A DNA stretch of 64,000 nt from Gautieria morchelliformis (lineage: Eukaryota > Basidiomycota > Agaricomycetes > Gomphales > Gomphaceae): contig WHVA01000407.1 of the NCBI GenBank assembly GCA_015179125.1, forward strand, positions 1 to 64,000. The letters are read 5' to 3'. Below the pieces are notes generated by a model. It was not told where the DNA came from. It saw only the letters and a program-made list of their open reading frames with translations, and ran no database searches. Below, piece by piece: positions 44,877 through 55,560 of this stretch; the stretch's first letter is position 1; every line of letters starts with the position of its first letter. Both the position numbers and the translations under genes were made by a program.

Positions 44877-46640
44877 GCCTCCCTCTCCCGCCTCATGAAT
44901 CGGGACGCGCAGCCGACCGACATGTTTCGCAATAGCGTGAACACTCCCCCAGCGCGGGAGTCTTTCCTTCACCAATTGCAGAGCGACAGCCCCTTCGTCC
45001 CAGGCTTCCCCAGCTCAGATGACGCATCTGACTTGACCTACCTCCGAGCCCCCGTGAGTGGACGGGCTGACACTCGCAAGCGCCCTCATCCGATTGCATT
45101 CGGTTTTGAAGAATCCCTGGATGAAAACACCTTCAATGTGCCATCCATGGGAAGCCGCCCCCCAGGACAATTAGCCGTGCGGCCAGGCGCCTCGGGTGGC
45201 CTACCCAAACCCGTCACTGCCAATGAAGTTGACGCCATCGCCAATGAGCGCAAGCTCACCAAGGTGCTGCGTACGGAGCTCCACTCCTTTGCGAAGGTGC
45301 GTGGTATGACACAATTTGCACATGGCACTGATAGGTATCAGTGCGGAATGCCTCTGTCACCAGCAGATCTGAGACTTCGACTGGTTCTCTTCGCTGAAGA
45401 CCTCAGTCAGCGCCAACTGCTGAACACCCTCGTCGAGGACCAGAAAGCCATCAAGACGCTCCTCGCTGCAGTGGACAGCAAAATCAAGGCGAAGGCGGTC
45501 CTAGAGGGCCATGTCAAGGTATCTATTGGTTAACTTCAGTTCTATCAACTAACCCCTCTCTCTACCAGGAATGGATTACGTCTCCTGTGCGAGATTGCGT
45601 TGTCCGAGGAAGGCCGAACTAACTATGTCAACGTGTGGCAGGATGCCATGGTACGTTGGCTCATAGGGAATCGGACGATGCTGACACTTCGTGTTGCAGG
45701 TGGCCTTCGAGGCCAAAAGCCCTGAGCTCAAATACGAGTACTTTTTCAGGGACGTCAACCTCAGGAAGCTCGTCCAAACTGAGATGCGCAAGAGGAGCAC
45801 CACTCAGCGGGAGCAACTTCGTAGGCTGGTGCGTTGCCACTTTGTCATGTGTGGCCTTTCATGTTCATAGCATTTTGCCAAAGCTCGTGCGCAGCATCAG
45901 CGCTGGTGCCACGGTTTGCTCTCTGGATGAGTTTGAGCATAATTTATTGTCCCAGTGGTGGATCAGTGGAGTCCCTTTACAGATACCACTCAATGTGCGC
46001 GCTCGATGTGTGATACTGGTATGTATTTGGCCTCAGAACTACAAGAAGCCCACATACGTATGAAACAGAGAACTTATACTATCAAGCACATGGGCGGCGT
46101 CCCGACAGGCAACACCACTCAGGCCCTGGAAGGCACTGCTGATGCTGATGAAGACGCGGACGAAGAAGATTTGGATGTGGATGCGGACCCCGCTCCCAAA
46201 GCGAAGAAGGCCAAACCTTCGAAACAAGGTGAAACGGTGGATGTGAAGTTCTGGCGGGGAGTAGAAGCCGAGGTGCTGGCGGTCAACCAAAAGTACGCGA
46301 AGAATATGGAGGGGTATAAAGCGTACGCTTGTGGCTTGATCACGCTATGGCTATCTAATAACTCAGTTCCAGCTATATTGAGAAACTCATACATGAAGAC
46401 CATGGTCAATTCGGGAAGAAGCAATCTGCTGCGCATGCTCTTTTGCTGGCGTGCCGTCCCAGCCCACCCCCTGCACCCATCGGGTCCGACGCGCAGTTAC
46501 CTGAAGGCTCTGCAGCTACGGGTGTCTTGGAGAACGAGTATGGGGCTAGTGAGTATTATTCATCTTCATACACAGATAGCTATGAGCGAGCGGGCAGTGT
46601 GGCAGCCGCGCCCAGGGGGTACAGAGAATTTCAATCCTAG
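44877..46640 (+). CDS. Transposon K gene 3, hypothetical
   Basis: Starts MASLSRLMNRDAQPTDMF at 44877. Exon 1 runs to HVK at 45518 (GTATCT donor). Further exons read LRLLCEIALSEEGRTNYVNV, VAFEAKSPELKYEYFFRDVN, and an acidic linker (ADADEDADEEDLDVDADP) with KAKKAKPSK. The block FWRGVEAEVLAVNQKYAKNM ends at a GTACGC donor (46323). The last exon (46367-46640) reads SSYIEKLIHEDHGQFGKK and ends GYREFQS. The junction after exon 1 does not keep frame in my reading, so one splice site is misplaced or there is a frameshift. Function unknown. Confidence 0.45.
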
Positions 46641-46650
46641 AATGGTTTAG

Positions 46651-46993
46651 TGATTAGTCATTGTTCTGGAATATATATATATCTCAATGTGATCAAATGA
46701 TGACCTCGGGGGCATGCAAATGTTGAAGACCGACGGGTGGCGAATGGCAACCCAGCTCTCAAAAATCGCGCAAGCGGATGCCGCAAATTTGCCACGCCAT
46801 CAGCTTTCACTCCCGGGAAAAACGGCAGGTTGGTGGACAGGCGATGTCTGCATTCACATATCAGTCGGGAGTAGAAAGGAAGCATATCACGCAAGCTAAT
46901 TCCTGCCTGTGTAACTGAATCGTCGCCACACCTCAGGACATCTACGCCTCCCACCCGGTGCCACCTCCCTGGATACGGGTCGATTCTCACTGG
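46651..46993. other. Non-coding between transposon K and the Copia G 3' LTR
   Basis: No gene seen. It starts with an (AT)n run and ends in a short G-run (CACTGGGG) that could be the remnant polypurine tract of Copia G. Copia RNase H sequence expected here is absent. Confidence 0.45.
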
Positions 46994-47252
46994 GGTTGAG
47001 ATGTGAGACCTAACACGGCACTTCGGTGCAATGACGCGTCGTACTCGTAAATACAAAGGACAAAGGAATATAAGAAAGGCAAGGAATAAAGGAAAAGGCT
47101 ATAATTAGTACAGACACTCATAAGACAAAGGAATCTAAGAAAGACTAGGATTAAAGGAAAAGGCTATAATTAGTACAGGCGACCTTCGGTCGCTGGAGAT
47201 CATCGAATTGACTACACTATCAAGTCTTATATGTGAGCATCTTCGACCTATA
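46994..47252 (+). repeat. 3' LTR of Copia G
   Basis: Matches the LTR at 19637 (for example GACAAAGGAATATAAGAAAG and CTATAATTAGTACAGACACT) but keeps CpGs. It carries an extra tandem duplication of about 55 bp (the AAAGGAATMTAAGAAAG...TTAGTACAG block occurs twice, near 47059-47116 and 47124-47179). It is followed by TACAT and host sequence. Confidence 0.8.
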
Positions 47253-47950
47253 TACATGATGATAGCTAAGCAAATTATGAACTTGTAGCGGAACTCGGAA
47301 AACTTGGAAAGGACTCGGAAAACGTGGGAGACGTATATGTTGTGTTGTTTTAACGAGACAGATGAGTGGGTGGGTTTAGTATGCGGCCGGCGGGGCGATG
47401 AGGGTAGAGTAGAGTACAATAGGGTTAAGGGGGGTGGGGGGGAGAGCGTGCACTTGCGGCATGAACGTCCATAGTAGCACATAAGGAAGAAAGAGGCGGA
47501 GAAATCGGTCTTGGTCTTGGTCTCGGCGTCAACGGGTGGTATGGAGGAGCCACGTCGCCCCCGACGCGTCGCTCTGCTTCGGGCGGACGCATTTGAACGC
47601 GGTCTCGCCCAGCAGGTAGTCGACGAGCTGCTCGTCGACTACCTGTGAAGCTCGTGACGAGCTTCATGTGCGCGGACGGGCCGTAAGGACGCCGGGTCCG
47701 GCGGGTGTACGCGGCCTTCATGGCGTCCCGCTGCGGGCCCCGCAGCGCGAGGCCATGAAGGCCGCGTGCACCAGTCCTCCGCGGGGGATCGGGGCTGGTC
47801 GAAGAAGCGGTGCAGCACGAGAGATCCATGCACGTGATCCCGTGGCCGCCGTGGGCGTGGGCGTGGGCGTGCACGGTGACGATGCGTCCGCTGCTACCAC
47901 GACGTTATGCGCATGGGGCTTCGTAGCCAGACTCTCAGGTTATAGACTAT
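47253..47950 (-). pseudogene. DUF6699 pseudogene and 3' flank (right half of segmental duplication)
   Basis: 47253-47530 matches the non-coding sequence 57411-57790 (GAACTCGGAAAACTTGG, TTGTTTTAACGAGACA, AACGTCCATAGTAGCACATAA). 47530-47900 matches the coding part of the DUF6699 gene at 57839 (on the minus strand, GITCMDL, AMKAAYTRRT, YGPSAHMKLV). The copy is ruined by two fold-back insertions (47618-47668 and 47705-47768) and frameshifts. The 5' part of the gene is absent. Together with 19375-19636 it forms one duplicated block interrupted by the Copia G composite. Confidence 0.8.
47618..47768. repeat. Cluster of fold-back palindromes in the DUF6699 pseudogene
   Basis: GTAGTCGACGAGC-T-GCTCGTCGACTAC at 47618-47644 is a perfect palindrome with 13-bp arms. 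GAAGCTCGT-G-ACGAGCTTC follows at about 47648. Around 47709-47765, GCGGCCTTCATGGC and GCTGCGGG pair with CCCGCAGC and GCCATGAAGGCCGC. The intact gene has none of these inverted pieces. Confidence 0.85.
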
Positions 47951-48067
47951 AGCTCCTGATCATTAAATCAGAAGTTCCTCTCACACATCGATGGATCCGG
48001 ACCTGGTAGTATTAATACATTAACCCACCATGACTGCCCTCAGGGGTATCCCCTCCACCCTGTCGAC

Positions 48068-48102
48068 TTTTATACCTCTCGAGCTGTGGACGCTATGATT
48101 GG
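48068..48102 (+). promoter_or_regulatory. Possible core promoter of the VIT-VWA gene
   Basis: TTTATACC at 48068-48075 lies about 60 bases before the start codon, and GATTGG (inverted CCAAT) is at 48097-48102. Positions fit a short fungal promoter but nothing confirms them. Confidence 0.35.
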
Positions 48103-48133
48103 TTAACTCTGCGAGGACACGCTAACTGCTGCG

Positions 48134-51100
48134 ATGGCACCCGCTTCATATGATTTCTCAGGCATCGTATCCACCGCGGACCAGAGCGAGGCAATTTACC
48201 TACCGCTGAAATCGCTCAACGTTCATATCTTTATTGCGGACGTGTCTGCACGAGTCATGCTATCCCAACTGTACCAGTACCACGGATCTGATGCACTGTC
48301 CGAGACATACTACGTCTTTCCAGTACCCGCAAACGCCGCGGTATGCAGCTTTGAGATGAAATCCACCAATGGGGTCCGGCTCAAAGGAGTCGTAAAAGAG
48401 CTCTCCCGAGCGAAAGAAGAGTATCAGGAGGCTCTCAGCAAAGGATGGTTGACTGGTCTTCTCGAGCAGTTTCGCCAAGACGGTATGAGCCCTTCTCCCA
48501 AAATGATAAATTCCACCCATCTCCGGACATTCTGGACAAATGGCTGACCGTTTTCGTTTCGTCTAGTTTTTGTTGTGTCCATAGGCTCGATGCCACAGAA
48601 AACCGACGTTACAGTTTTGCTTTCAGTGAGCTGCCCTTTTCTTACCCTAACAAGTCGCCTTATGTGTGTTCTATTCAGTATGTTGTAGACCTTTCCAACG
48701 ATGATCAAATTGACACTGTTCGGTTCCAGCTCTCAACGCATGTTCGCGCCCGCTATGGTGCACCAGTAAACTCCGCCGTGTATCATGACTCCATCCCCAG
48801 CGGGCCCCTGAGCATCACCGTCGACATAGAGATGCCCGGTGACATTCTTGATGTCACATCGTGGAACCACAACCCCATTATTGATCTGCCAGTCCCGGGC
48901 GCGAGTCACTCTGGCCATTGTGTCCGTAAACAGTTTGATTCACAAGATTTCGACTTCGCGAAAGATATCTTGCTAACTGTGCATGCCCTCGGACTCGGTA
49001 GGGCCCGTTGCTTCGTAGAGCGTTTGTCTCACGAGGAGAACTCGTTACGTTCCGTTGTTGGTCCGACGACGGCTTTTGCATTGACCATTGTCCCTCAGTT
49101 TGACATGAAGGTACGACTGGCACAGGAATATATATTTTTGATTGATAGGTCCGGAAGCATGAGTGGATCTAATATCCTCATGGCGAAACAAGCATTGGAA
49201 CTGCTCTTGAATGAGCTACCACCCACCGACTCGATGTTCAATATATACAGCTTCGGGTCGTCCTTTCAATCGATATGGCAAGAGAGTATGCCATACACGC
49301 CTGCCACTCTCCTTGAGGCGGTATGATACCTTATCGCCAGCCTTAGCTTTATGGTCGGCTTGATGTTTACACTTTACAGACGGGTCACATAAATCACATG
49401 CGTGCTGACATGGGGTGGACTGAGTTGGATGCTGCACTAAGTCACATTTTCCTGCACAGGAGACAAAATATGCCCACCTGCATATTTGTGCTTACGGATG
49501 GGGAAGTGAGTTCTGAAAAATCATGGGCTATACATCTACTGAACCGTCTTTCAAGGTCTATAATCCTGACATGACGATCCAGCATGTCCGCCAAGCTGTC
49601 TCGAATGCGTCCCAAACTGGCATGGCTCCTCTGCGCGTATTTGCGCTCGGAATCGGCAGTGGTGCATCTACAGCGTTATGTCAGGGACTTGCCATAGCTG
49701 GCAATGGATCACACCTCATGACAGCGGACGGTGAACCCTTGGCAATCAAAGCCAAGCGGTTGGCTAGCTCTATGCAGACCCCCCAAGTGAGCGACATCAG
49801 TATTAACTGGGGTGCTCTCAATCTAGGTAAGTGCATACTGCATCCTGAAATAGTCTTATTCGTGTTTCTTACGGAGCACATTATTATTCCATAAGTTCCA
49901 TACCGAATTCAACCCCTGTTACCAGGGATGAGGCTCCTCTACACGAACATTCTTCCTGGTGACCAGGTGCCCACAGAAGTAACCCTCAATTTGCGCATGG
50001 TAGACGGAACCCTTTGCGAGTACAAAGTGCCTGTCGAACCATTATCGCAGCACATTCCATCAAGTTTAACAGATGCATTAGGGGGGGTTGCAGAGATTCC
50101 TCCGCTAATTCATACAATGTACGCACGCATGATCATCCAGGAGATTGAGGTAGACGAGACGCGATTCCTCGAGGACCGGGGAATGGTTACAGCGAGTCCC
50201 GAAGCCAAACGAGACATCGTGAAGAGACACATCGTCGAGCTTGGTACACGGTATCAGATCGCAAGTTCGCACACAGCGTTCATCGCGGTTGCAGCTCCCA
50301 AACCGTCAGTGAAGCCGTCCAGGCAGAATAGGAGTAGCAATCGTGGGGGTTCACGGTCTGGCAAAAAACCTGATAGCAAAAAATCAGCGACGTCTGCGGC
50401 GGGCGCTCACTCGACGCCTACGCAAGGGAATGGCTCCACGCACGGGAATGGCTCCACGCAAGGGAATGGCCCCACGCAAGGGAATGGCCCCACGCAAGGG
50501 AATGGCCCCACGCAAGGGAATGGCCCCACGCAAGGGAACGGCTCCACGCAAGGGAACGGCTCCACGCAAGGGAACTGCACCCCACGGAATGACACCTCTC
50601 ACAGCGCGAAGTCACAGGGCGGGAAGCAGGGCTCTACCCCCGAGACAGGTAGCAAATCCGACGACGACGGCTCAAAGACACCCACCGGAAAGGCCAAGTC
50701 GAACGCATCTACGACGCACAAGGATAGTCCGGCTCCTCAACACCCGTCGACAGGATCCAGAAATCCTCCAACACACGGCTCCGCGGGCAAAAAGGGGTCA
50801 TCCAGTGGCACGTCCCAGAGCCCCGCTAGTGGGATGCCCGGGGCCTTTAATCCCCCAACACATGCCTCCACTGGGAAAAAGGGCTCAAGCAGTGGCACGT
50901 CCCAGAGTCCCACTAGCGGGATGCCCGGGGCCTTTAATCCCCCAACACACGCCTCCTCGGGGAAAAAGGGTTCAAGTAGTGTCACGTCCCAGAGCCCCGC
51001 TAGTGGGATGCCCGGGGCCTTTAGACAGTCCCCTGACGGAGAACCAACAGGGCCCGGGCTGTTCGACTTTTTTGTCCACAAGCCTTCCCCGGAATCGGTG

Positions 51101-51643
51101 CCCACGGCGGAGGTCGTCTGTGTCCCCGACCCTCGGGGGGGCGATCCGGCCGTTTTCATAGCTCCACCTCTACCCCGGTATACCCAAATCAGCACGATCG
51201 CCAACTCGTGGCTGAAAACCCTCAAGTCGTTTATATTCTCAAAAAATCAACCAGGAGCACCGAGACCGCGCTCCAACGGCCCTGCTTCGGCGTTCCAAGC
51301 GCAGCATGTACAGTCCGCCCCAGCAGACGTGTTGGCGGTTTCCAGGTTACAATCACCATTCGACGGCTCCTTCTCTGGAATATCAGGGGAGCTGTCGTCG
51401 CTTGTGGGTATCCCCGAGGCGCAGCTCCGAAGCACGGCGCCCCCGATGGCATATGGCGCAGACAATGACTCCGTATGGGCGACAGCGATCGCAGTTGCGT
51501 ACTGCAGGAAAAGACTCTCGCGACACGTTGCCTTGTGGGAAGATATGGCGGAGAAAGCGCAGGATTTCGGCGCCAGGGTGTGTGGGAGCGGCGATGCGTT
51601 CCAAAATATTGTCCAGGCGGCTCTCAAGCTTTTCCAGTCCTAG
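48134..51643 (+). CDS. VIT and VWA domain protein with variable-type repeats
   Basis: Five exons: 48134-48482, 48599-49320, 49380-49505, 49556-49826, 49926-51643. All junctions are GT/AG and keep frame, giving about 1,061 residues. Residues 1-120 form a VIT domain ([30 protein letters not shown]). The VWA domain follows with a complete MIDAS start ([11 protein letters not shown], DxSxS), [10 protein letters not shown] and the late Asp of FVLTDGE. Then a conserved linker ([18 protein letters not shown]), a long Ser/Gly/Lys-rich region with two tandem repeats, and a C-terminus typical of the family ([23 protein letters not shown]). VIT-VWA proteins are secreted or cytosolic metal-dependent adhesion/scaffold proteins. 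No signal peptide is visible, so a cytosolic protein is likely. It appears intact and is the best host gene here. Confidence 0.88.
50422..50580 (+). repeat. 18-bp coding minisatellite (TQGNGP repeats)
   Basis: About nine units of CACGCAAGGGAATGGCCC or close variants, encoding [12 protein letters not shown] (one THGNGS). Several middle units are identical at the DNA level, so recent expansion is likely and length variation between strains is expected. No frame damage. Confidence 0.9.
50765..51025 (+). repeat. 87-bp coding tandem repeat, three copies
   Basis: A 29-residue unit ([16 protein letters not shown] then [13 protein letters not shown]) occurs three times with few changes, the last ending PGAFRQSP. 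It lies in the low-complexity region of the VIT-VWA protein. Confidence 0.85.
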
Positions 51644-51679
51644 GTATGCGTAGACACCTCACACACTCTCATAAATATT

Positions 51680-52135
51680 ATTACATACCCCGTTTCGAAT
51701 TATGGCCTAGACATCCATAACTTCCCCGCGCTAGCATTTTCTTGCCGATAGGACTGGTTGAGGTAGAGGTCGACAACCTGAAGTGAAGGACCACATATCC
51801 CAATGCGATCCAATGTTGACCTAAACAAGGCAAGCATAGGCCGAAGTAAGAAGGCCATACCTGCCTATAAGTCATTCCGATTCGAAACCAACTGCTAATG
51901 ATTACCCAGATCCCAGATCCCGAATGGCTCGAGTGGTATGCTTCAACGTGCTGGAACGGAAAATTTTACGTGGGTTGGCCGTTTCGAATAGTGTGGTCTG
52001 GACGTGCATAAGTCCCCCGCACGCGCTAGCATTTGATCTTGCCGATAGGACTTGTTGAGGTGAAGGACCACATATCCCAATGGGATCCAATGTGGACATA
52101 CACAAGGCAAGCATCGGCTGAAGTAAGAAGGCCAT
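51680..52135. repeat. Interspersed repeat R1, two tandem copies (third at 55705)
   Basis: Blocks starting near CCCCGTTTCGAA (51690) and GCCGTTTCGAATAG (51979) share GCTAGCATTT, TTGCCGATAGGACT, TTGTTGAGGT-like and CCACATATCCCAATG. A third copy is at 55705-55870. Associated pieces (CGAGTGGTAT, AACGTGCTGG) recur near 51930, 52708 and 55875. No coding potential. Confidence 0.75.
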
Positions 52136-52765
52136 CAAGGCGAATTCGACGTGAACTCGGGCACGAAATCAGTGTGAGCTCGAACATGAACTCGGGAGTG
52201 TCGGACACGATTTCATGACCGAATTCACTAAATTTGTGTCTTTCATGAAACCCCTCTCCGTATCTGTGAAATTTAACAGCAAGCCCATGTACTTGCGCGG
52301 CATACCAACGGCATGGCATGTTGTAGCTGTAATGTTACATTTAGTAATTACATGCCCAATGCTCCCACCGATGTTTCGGGACATCCGCCGTCGGGCTAGG
52401 GTGGCAGATGCAGAGGAGGATATGTCATCTATCTCTACCATACCATCTCCAGCATCTCATCTCCTGAGGAAGAGACAAGGTACTTGTTGCAAAGGCTGCA
52501 CACAGTAGTACTGCGAGTGTACCGCACAAGAGAAAAGAAAAGAAAAGAAAAGAAAGGCAAAGAAAATTGTCTAGTAGTAATTAATTTCCATATTGGACGT
52601 CAGCTGTATGTGCCGCAGAGCGGCATGCTTGGGACCGAGTTGGGGAGCGAGTTCACGGACGAGCTTGCGGGTACCCGATTTCACCAATTAACCAGATCCC
52701 AGAGGGCTCGAGTGGTATAAGTTGAACGTGCTGGAGGGGGTTGGGAGGTAGACGCGCAGTAGCAA
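52136..52765. other. Intergenic with an AAAAG microsatellite
   Basis: No gene supported. AAAAG repeats lie at about 52531-52560. Two short repeats of GAACTCGGG and CACGAAATC/GATTTCATG occur near 52155-52215. Confidence 0.5.
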
Positions 52766-52767
52766 TA

Positions 52768-54279
52768 GGGCCTATCACAGTAGCGGTTTTGATGGGGATT
52801 TGGAGCGGATTTGGATGAGGATTTGAAACATTTATAAAGCTCCGACAAAGCCCCGAAAACCGGTTTTAACTGTGATAAGCTAGTTTTGAACAGACAATTT
52901 GACATGATTTGGACGGGGTTTTGTAGCTCCTGCCGTCACCGGCCGGAGCGGAGACTCGAGCTTCTTGTTCTCTGCCGCCAACGGCATGACAAAGGCCGAT
53001 AACATGGAGTCCTTCGATTCTTTTATATACTGTTGGTGTATACAACTGCTATGAAAGTAGTAAAGGCACACCGGCGCATAGCGAGGTCGCCGCAGCAAAA
53101 AAAACTATTGAAGGCCGTGGCCTAGTAAAAATACATGTACATAGAGCAGAGCAGAAAGCTACTACGGCAGAAGGCATTAAAAAAGCCCCGGAGGGAAAAA
53201 AGCATTTGAGCGGTGCAGGGCATGATGTGAACAGAGAGAGTATGGGGGGGGGAGGGGGGAGGGGGGAGGACAAAAAAGCTAAAACAAGGCACGAAGTCAG
53301 TACGCGTGGGGCAAGCGAGCCCGACTGCTCAATACCTATGCGAAGGTGGGAGTGCGACGCAAGACAATCTGTGATTCAAATTCTGACGCATCGAAGTGAG
53401 GCTCAGGCCTACAAGCAGATACGTTCAGCGGAACGAATATTAGCAGTGGCGAAGGGTAAGCACACCCTGACGAGAAAAGACAAAAAGGAAAGAAAAAGGA
53501 GCAAAGCCAAGGAAGAGATGCGAGTGACCCAACAGCGTGTACGGGATCACATGCGGCCTGCAGGGGCAAGGAAGTCGGTGCAGCGACTAAGTAGTACGGT
53601 GGTGTGGGGCTGCGTCGCATCTGCTGAGGTCGTGCCTCTGCCACCTTGCCTCGCCATTCGTGTGTGCCGTGGTGCAGCGCTGTGCCGTATTCTCATTGAT
53701 CTGCATGGCCGTCTTGCAGGTTCTCGTTAGGGTGACGTTCGTCTGTGTCACGTTCTCGCGAGTCGCCGCCTTGGGGAGCTGGGTCGTGGCATTGACCCTT
53801 AGTACATGTGCCCGAGCTGCTGCTGCTGTTCCTTAGCCCAACTGGTGGCGACATTAGTAACAGTCTTTCCAGTACAGAAGATAATACTCACAGCGATCGA
53901 GGCTTCATCCTCAAAGCAGCAGCCTTCCCACTGGCTTTCCAAGGCCTTTTGTTTGGGCGGGAGTCAACATTTTTTGCCTTACCTGCATGGAGCAAAGCTT
54001 TCAGCTGTGGAACAGAAAATGGGCCTGCGGTAGTTGTTGTGATAGGATCAGCACGTTGCACTTCTTTGGACTCATACTACAGTCTCAGAAACGATGTAGT
54101 AGCCTTTAGAGCTCCGCTAGGTGTGCCGGCCGAAATCCAAATCCAAAACGACGCGACTTTTCCAAATCGCCTCCAGAGGCGCTTTGGGAATTTGGGTCGG
54201 TTTCGGGCACGAAACGCCTTCTCAAATCCCCATCAAAACCACTCCAAATCCCCATCAAAACCGCTACTGTGATAGGCCC
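52768..54279. mobile_element. Non-autonomous TIR element, about 1.5 kb, TA-flanked
   Basis: The first 38-39 bases (GGGCCTATCACAGTAGCGG, then TTTTGATGGGGATTTGGAG) are repeated exactly inverted at the right end (54242-54279). TA stands on both sides (52766-52767, 54280-54281). The right end holds a second partial copy of the same motif. The interior has no transposase; a 174-residue plus frame (53206-53730) is basic and low-complexity and probably not a gene. The size, perfect TIRs and TA duplication point to a Tc1/mariner-like or related passenger. Confidence 0.75.
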
Positions 54280-54280
54280 T

Positions 54281-55560
54281 AATCAATCCATATGCGGCGC
54301 AGGGGTACACATGTACACCCTTGTTGAACGTTGTTGAACTCAGGCCCCTAGTGGGCGCTCTCACACGCCCTGTACCACATGAAACTCGCACAAAAAGCCT
54401 TGAAAAAGTAATTAGGCACCTGCCAGTCAGTGAATCGAAGCACAATATTGGGCGACTAGCCCCAGGCCGGAATTACGCAGCACCGAATAAACGCAGAGTA
54501 CTAATGGTAAGCACCCTGCCTCGCTCGTCCCCTCTGGCACTGGAGCGTGGCATCTCCACCTCCACCTCATGCAGTGGGGGATCCAGGAAGCAAGCTCACC
54601 AACGCTATGCATCATCCATATCTTAAAAGGGGGCGCGTGGCAGGCGGCAGGCGCTCAGTGAGAGGAAAGTGAGAAGGAGGGCTCCTCTCTCCTCTCTGGA
54701 CAGCCCGACTCCGCCTCGCAACTGCAGCCTGAGAGATTATCCGGAGAGATAAAGTTCCCTTTATATAGTACTAGGAGATAACATAAGCATGGGATCTCCC
54801 GAGTCCACTTCTAAGCGGGGGGCCAAGAATACCTAATTAGGGCGTGTGAAAAAAAGAGGCGCATCGATGAGGGAGGCGCAAAGGTCCCACGCTCGCGGCG
54901 CATCATTTGTCATACTTGCCCGTCGGGCCTCGGGCGGACTTACATACATATGGTTTGGATTCTGCGGACCCGATGCCATGGCGGATAGACGTTGATGGCA
55001 TTTAGCTAGCGTCCTGACTCGAGTCACTCGAGTCAGACGGACCAATAGCATATATCTGCTGCGGGGCTCCCGGGGAGTGCCGCGGCTCCGACATATATGG
55101 ACTCATCCTCGGGTGGAGCGCCCGCAGTGGGCGTCTGGTCCACAAGTTGTGGGTTATGGGTTGTGGGGACGATGCGCCTCCGTGTGCCTGCCGAGCCCGT
55201 GCGCAGTGGGCGTCTGGTCCGGATTGGAGGTGGGCTGCGTTGCGTTGACGTGGGCACGTGCGTCGCGCTGACGTGTCCGGCGTGCGGAGGCAAGTCGTGG
55301 GTTGTGGGCTGTGGGGGACGACGGCGCCGGTCATTCGCGCCGGCTTACATTAACATTGACGCAGGCCCGCTCGACGTTCAATAATTCATACGCAATCTCA
55401 GGCTATAATTATACAAGACTGTTGAATAAAACAGCACTTTGGCGTGCTGACATAAGCCGATGCGGAGTAGGGAGGACAAGGAGCGCAGTAAAGAACAAGG
55501 AGATCCTTGTTCTTTAAAGACAAAGGTTATAATTATAAAGTCATAGTTTGCCGGAAAAAG
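54281..55560. repeat. Segmental tandem duplication, copy 1
   Basis: Shares order and sequence with copy 2 at 55918-57412: CATATGCGGCGCAGGG, GAACGTTGTTGA, AGGCCGGAATTACGCAGCAC, GGAGATAACATAAGCATGGG, GATTCTGCGGACCCGATGCC, TAGCTAGCGTCCTGACTCG, GTGGGCGTCTGGTCC and CTCGACGTTCAATAATTCAT. No gene is recognised in it. Confidence 0.8.

Larger units (their letters stand above)
39570..46650 (+). mobile_element. DNA transposon K with three multi-exon genes
   Basis: Three plus-strand genes in a row (about 39848-40463, 40645-44631, 44877-46640), each with several short introns and mostly intact splice sites. The middle gene belongs to a large mushroom-specific family that I take to be a transposase. It sits inside the Copia G composite, which suggests mobility. 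I could not find terminal inverted repeats or a target duplication, so the borders are approximate. Confidence 0.55.
19637..47252 (+). mobile_element. Composite Copia G insertion filled with nested elements
   Basis: Two LTRs of one Copia family lie at 19637-19867 and about 46994-47252. TACAT stands just outside both (19632-19636 and 47253-47257). The outer flanks join into a sequence like 57030-58100. Copia G coding sequence follows the left LTR as expected. So the 27.6 kb between the outer LTR ends is read as one insertion site, later invaded by Copia D, Gypsy E, LINE, Gypsy F and DNA transposon K. The 3' part of Copia G pol was lost. Confidence 0.75.

Noticed and set aside
50422-50580. CRISPR-like regular repeats (also 62399-62993)
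   Set aside because: Units are contiguous with no unique spacers, and the genome is fungal. They are ordinary tandem repeats.
50384-50615. Antisense repeat proteins over the TQGNGP region
   Set aside because: Mirror reading of the coding minisatellite in the VIT-VWA gene.
53206-53730. 174-codon plus frame inside the TIR element
   Set aside because: Basic, low-complexity and without any transposase or other motif; overlapping minus frames are equally long.
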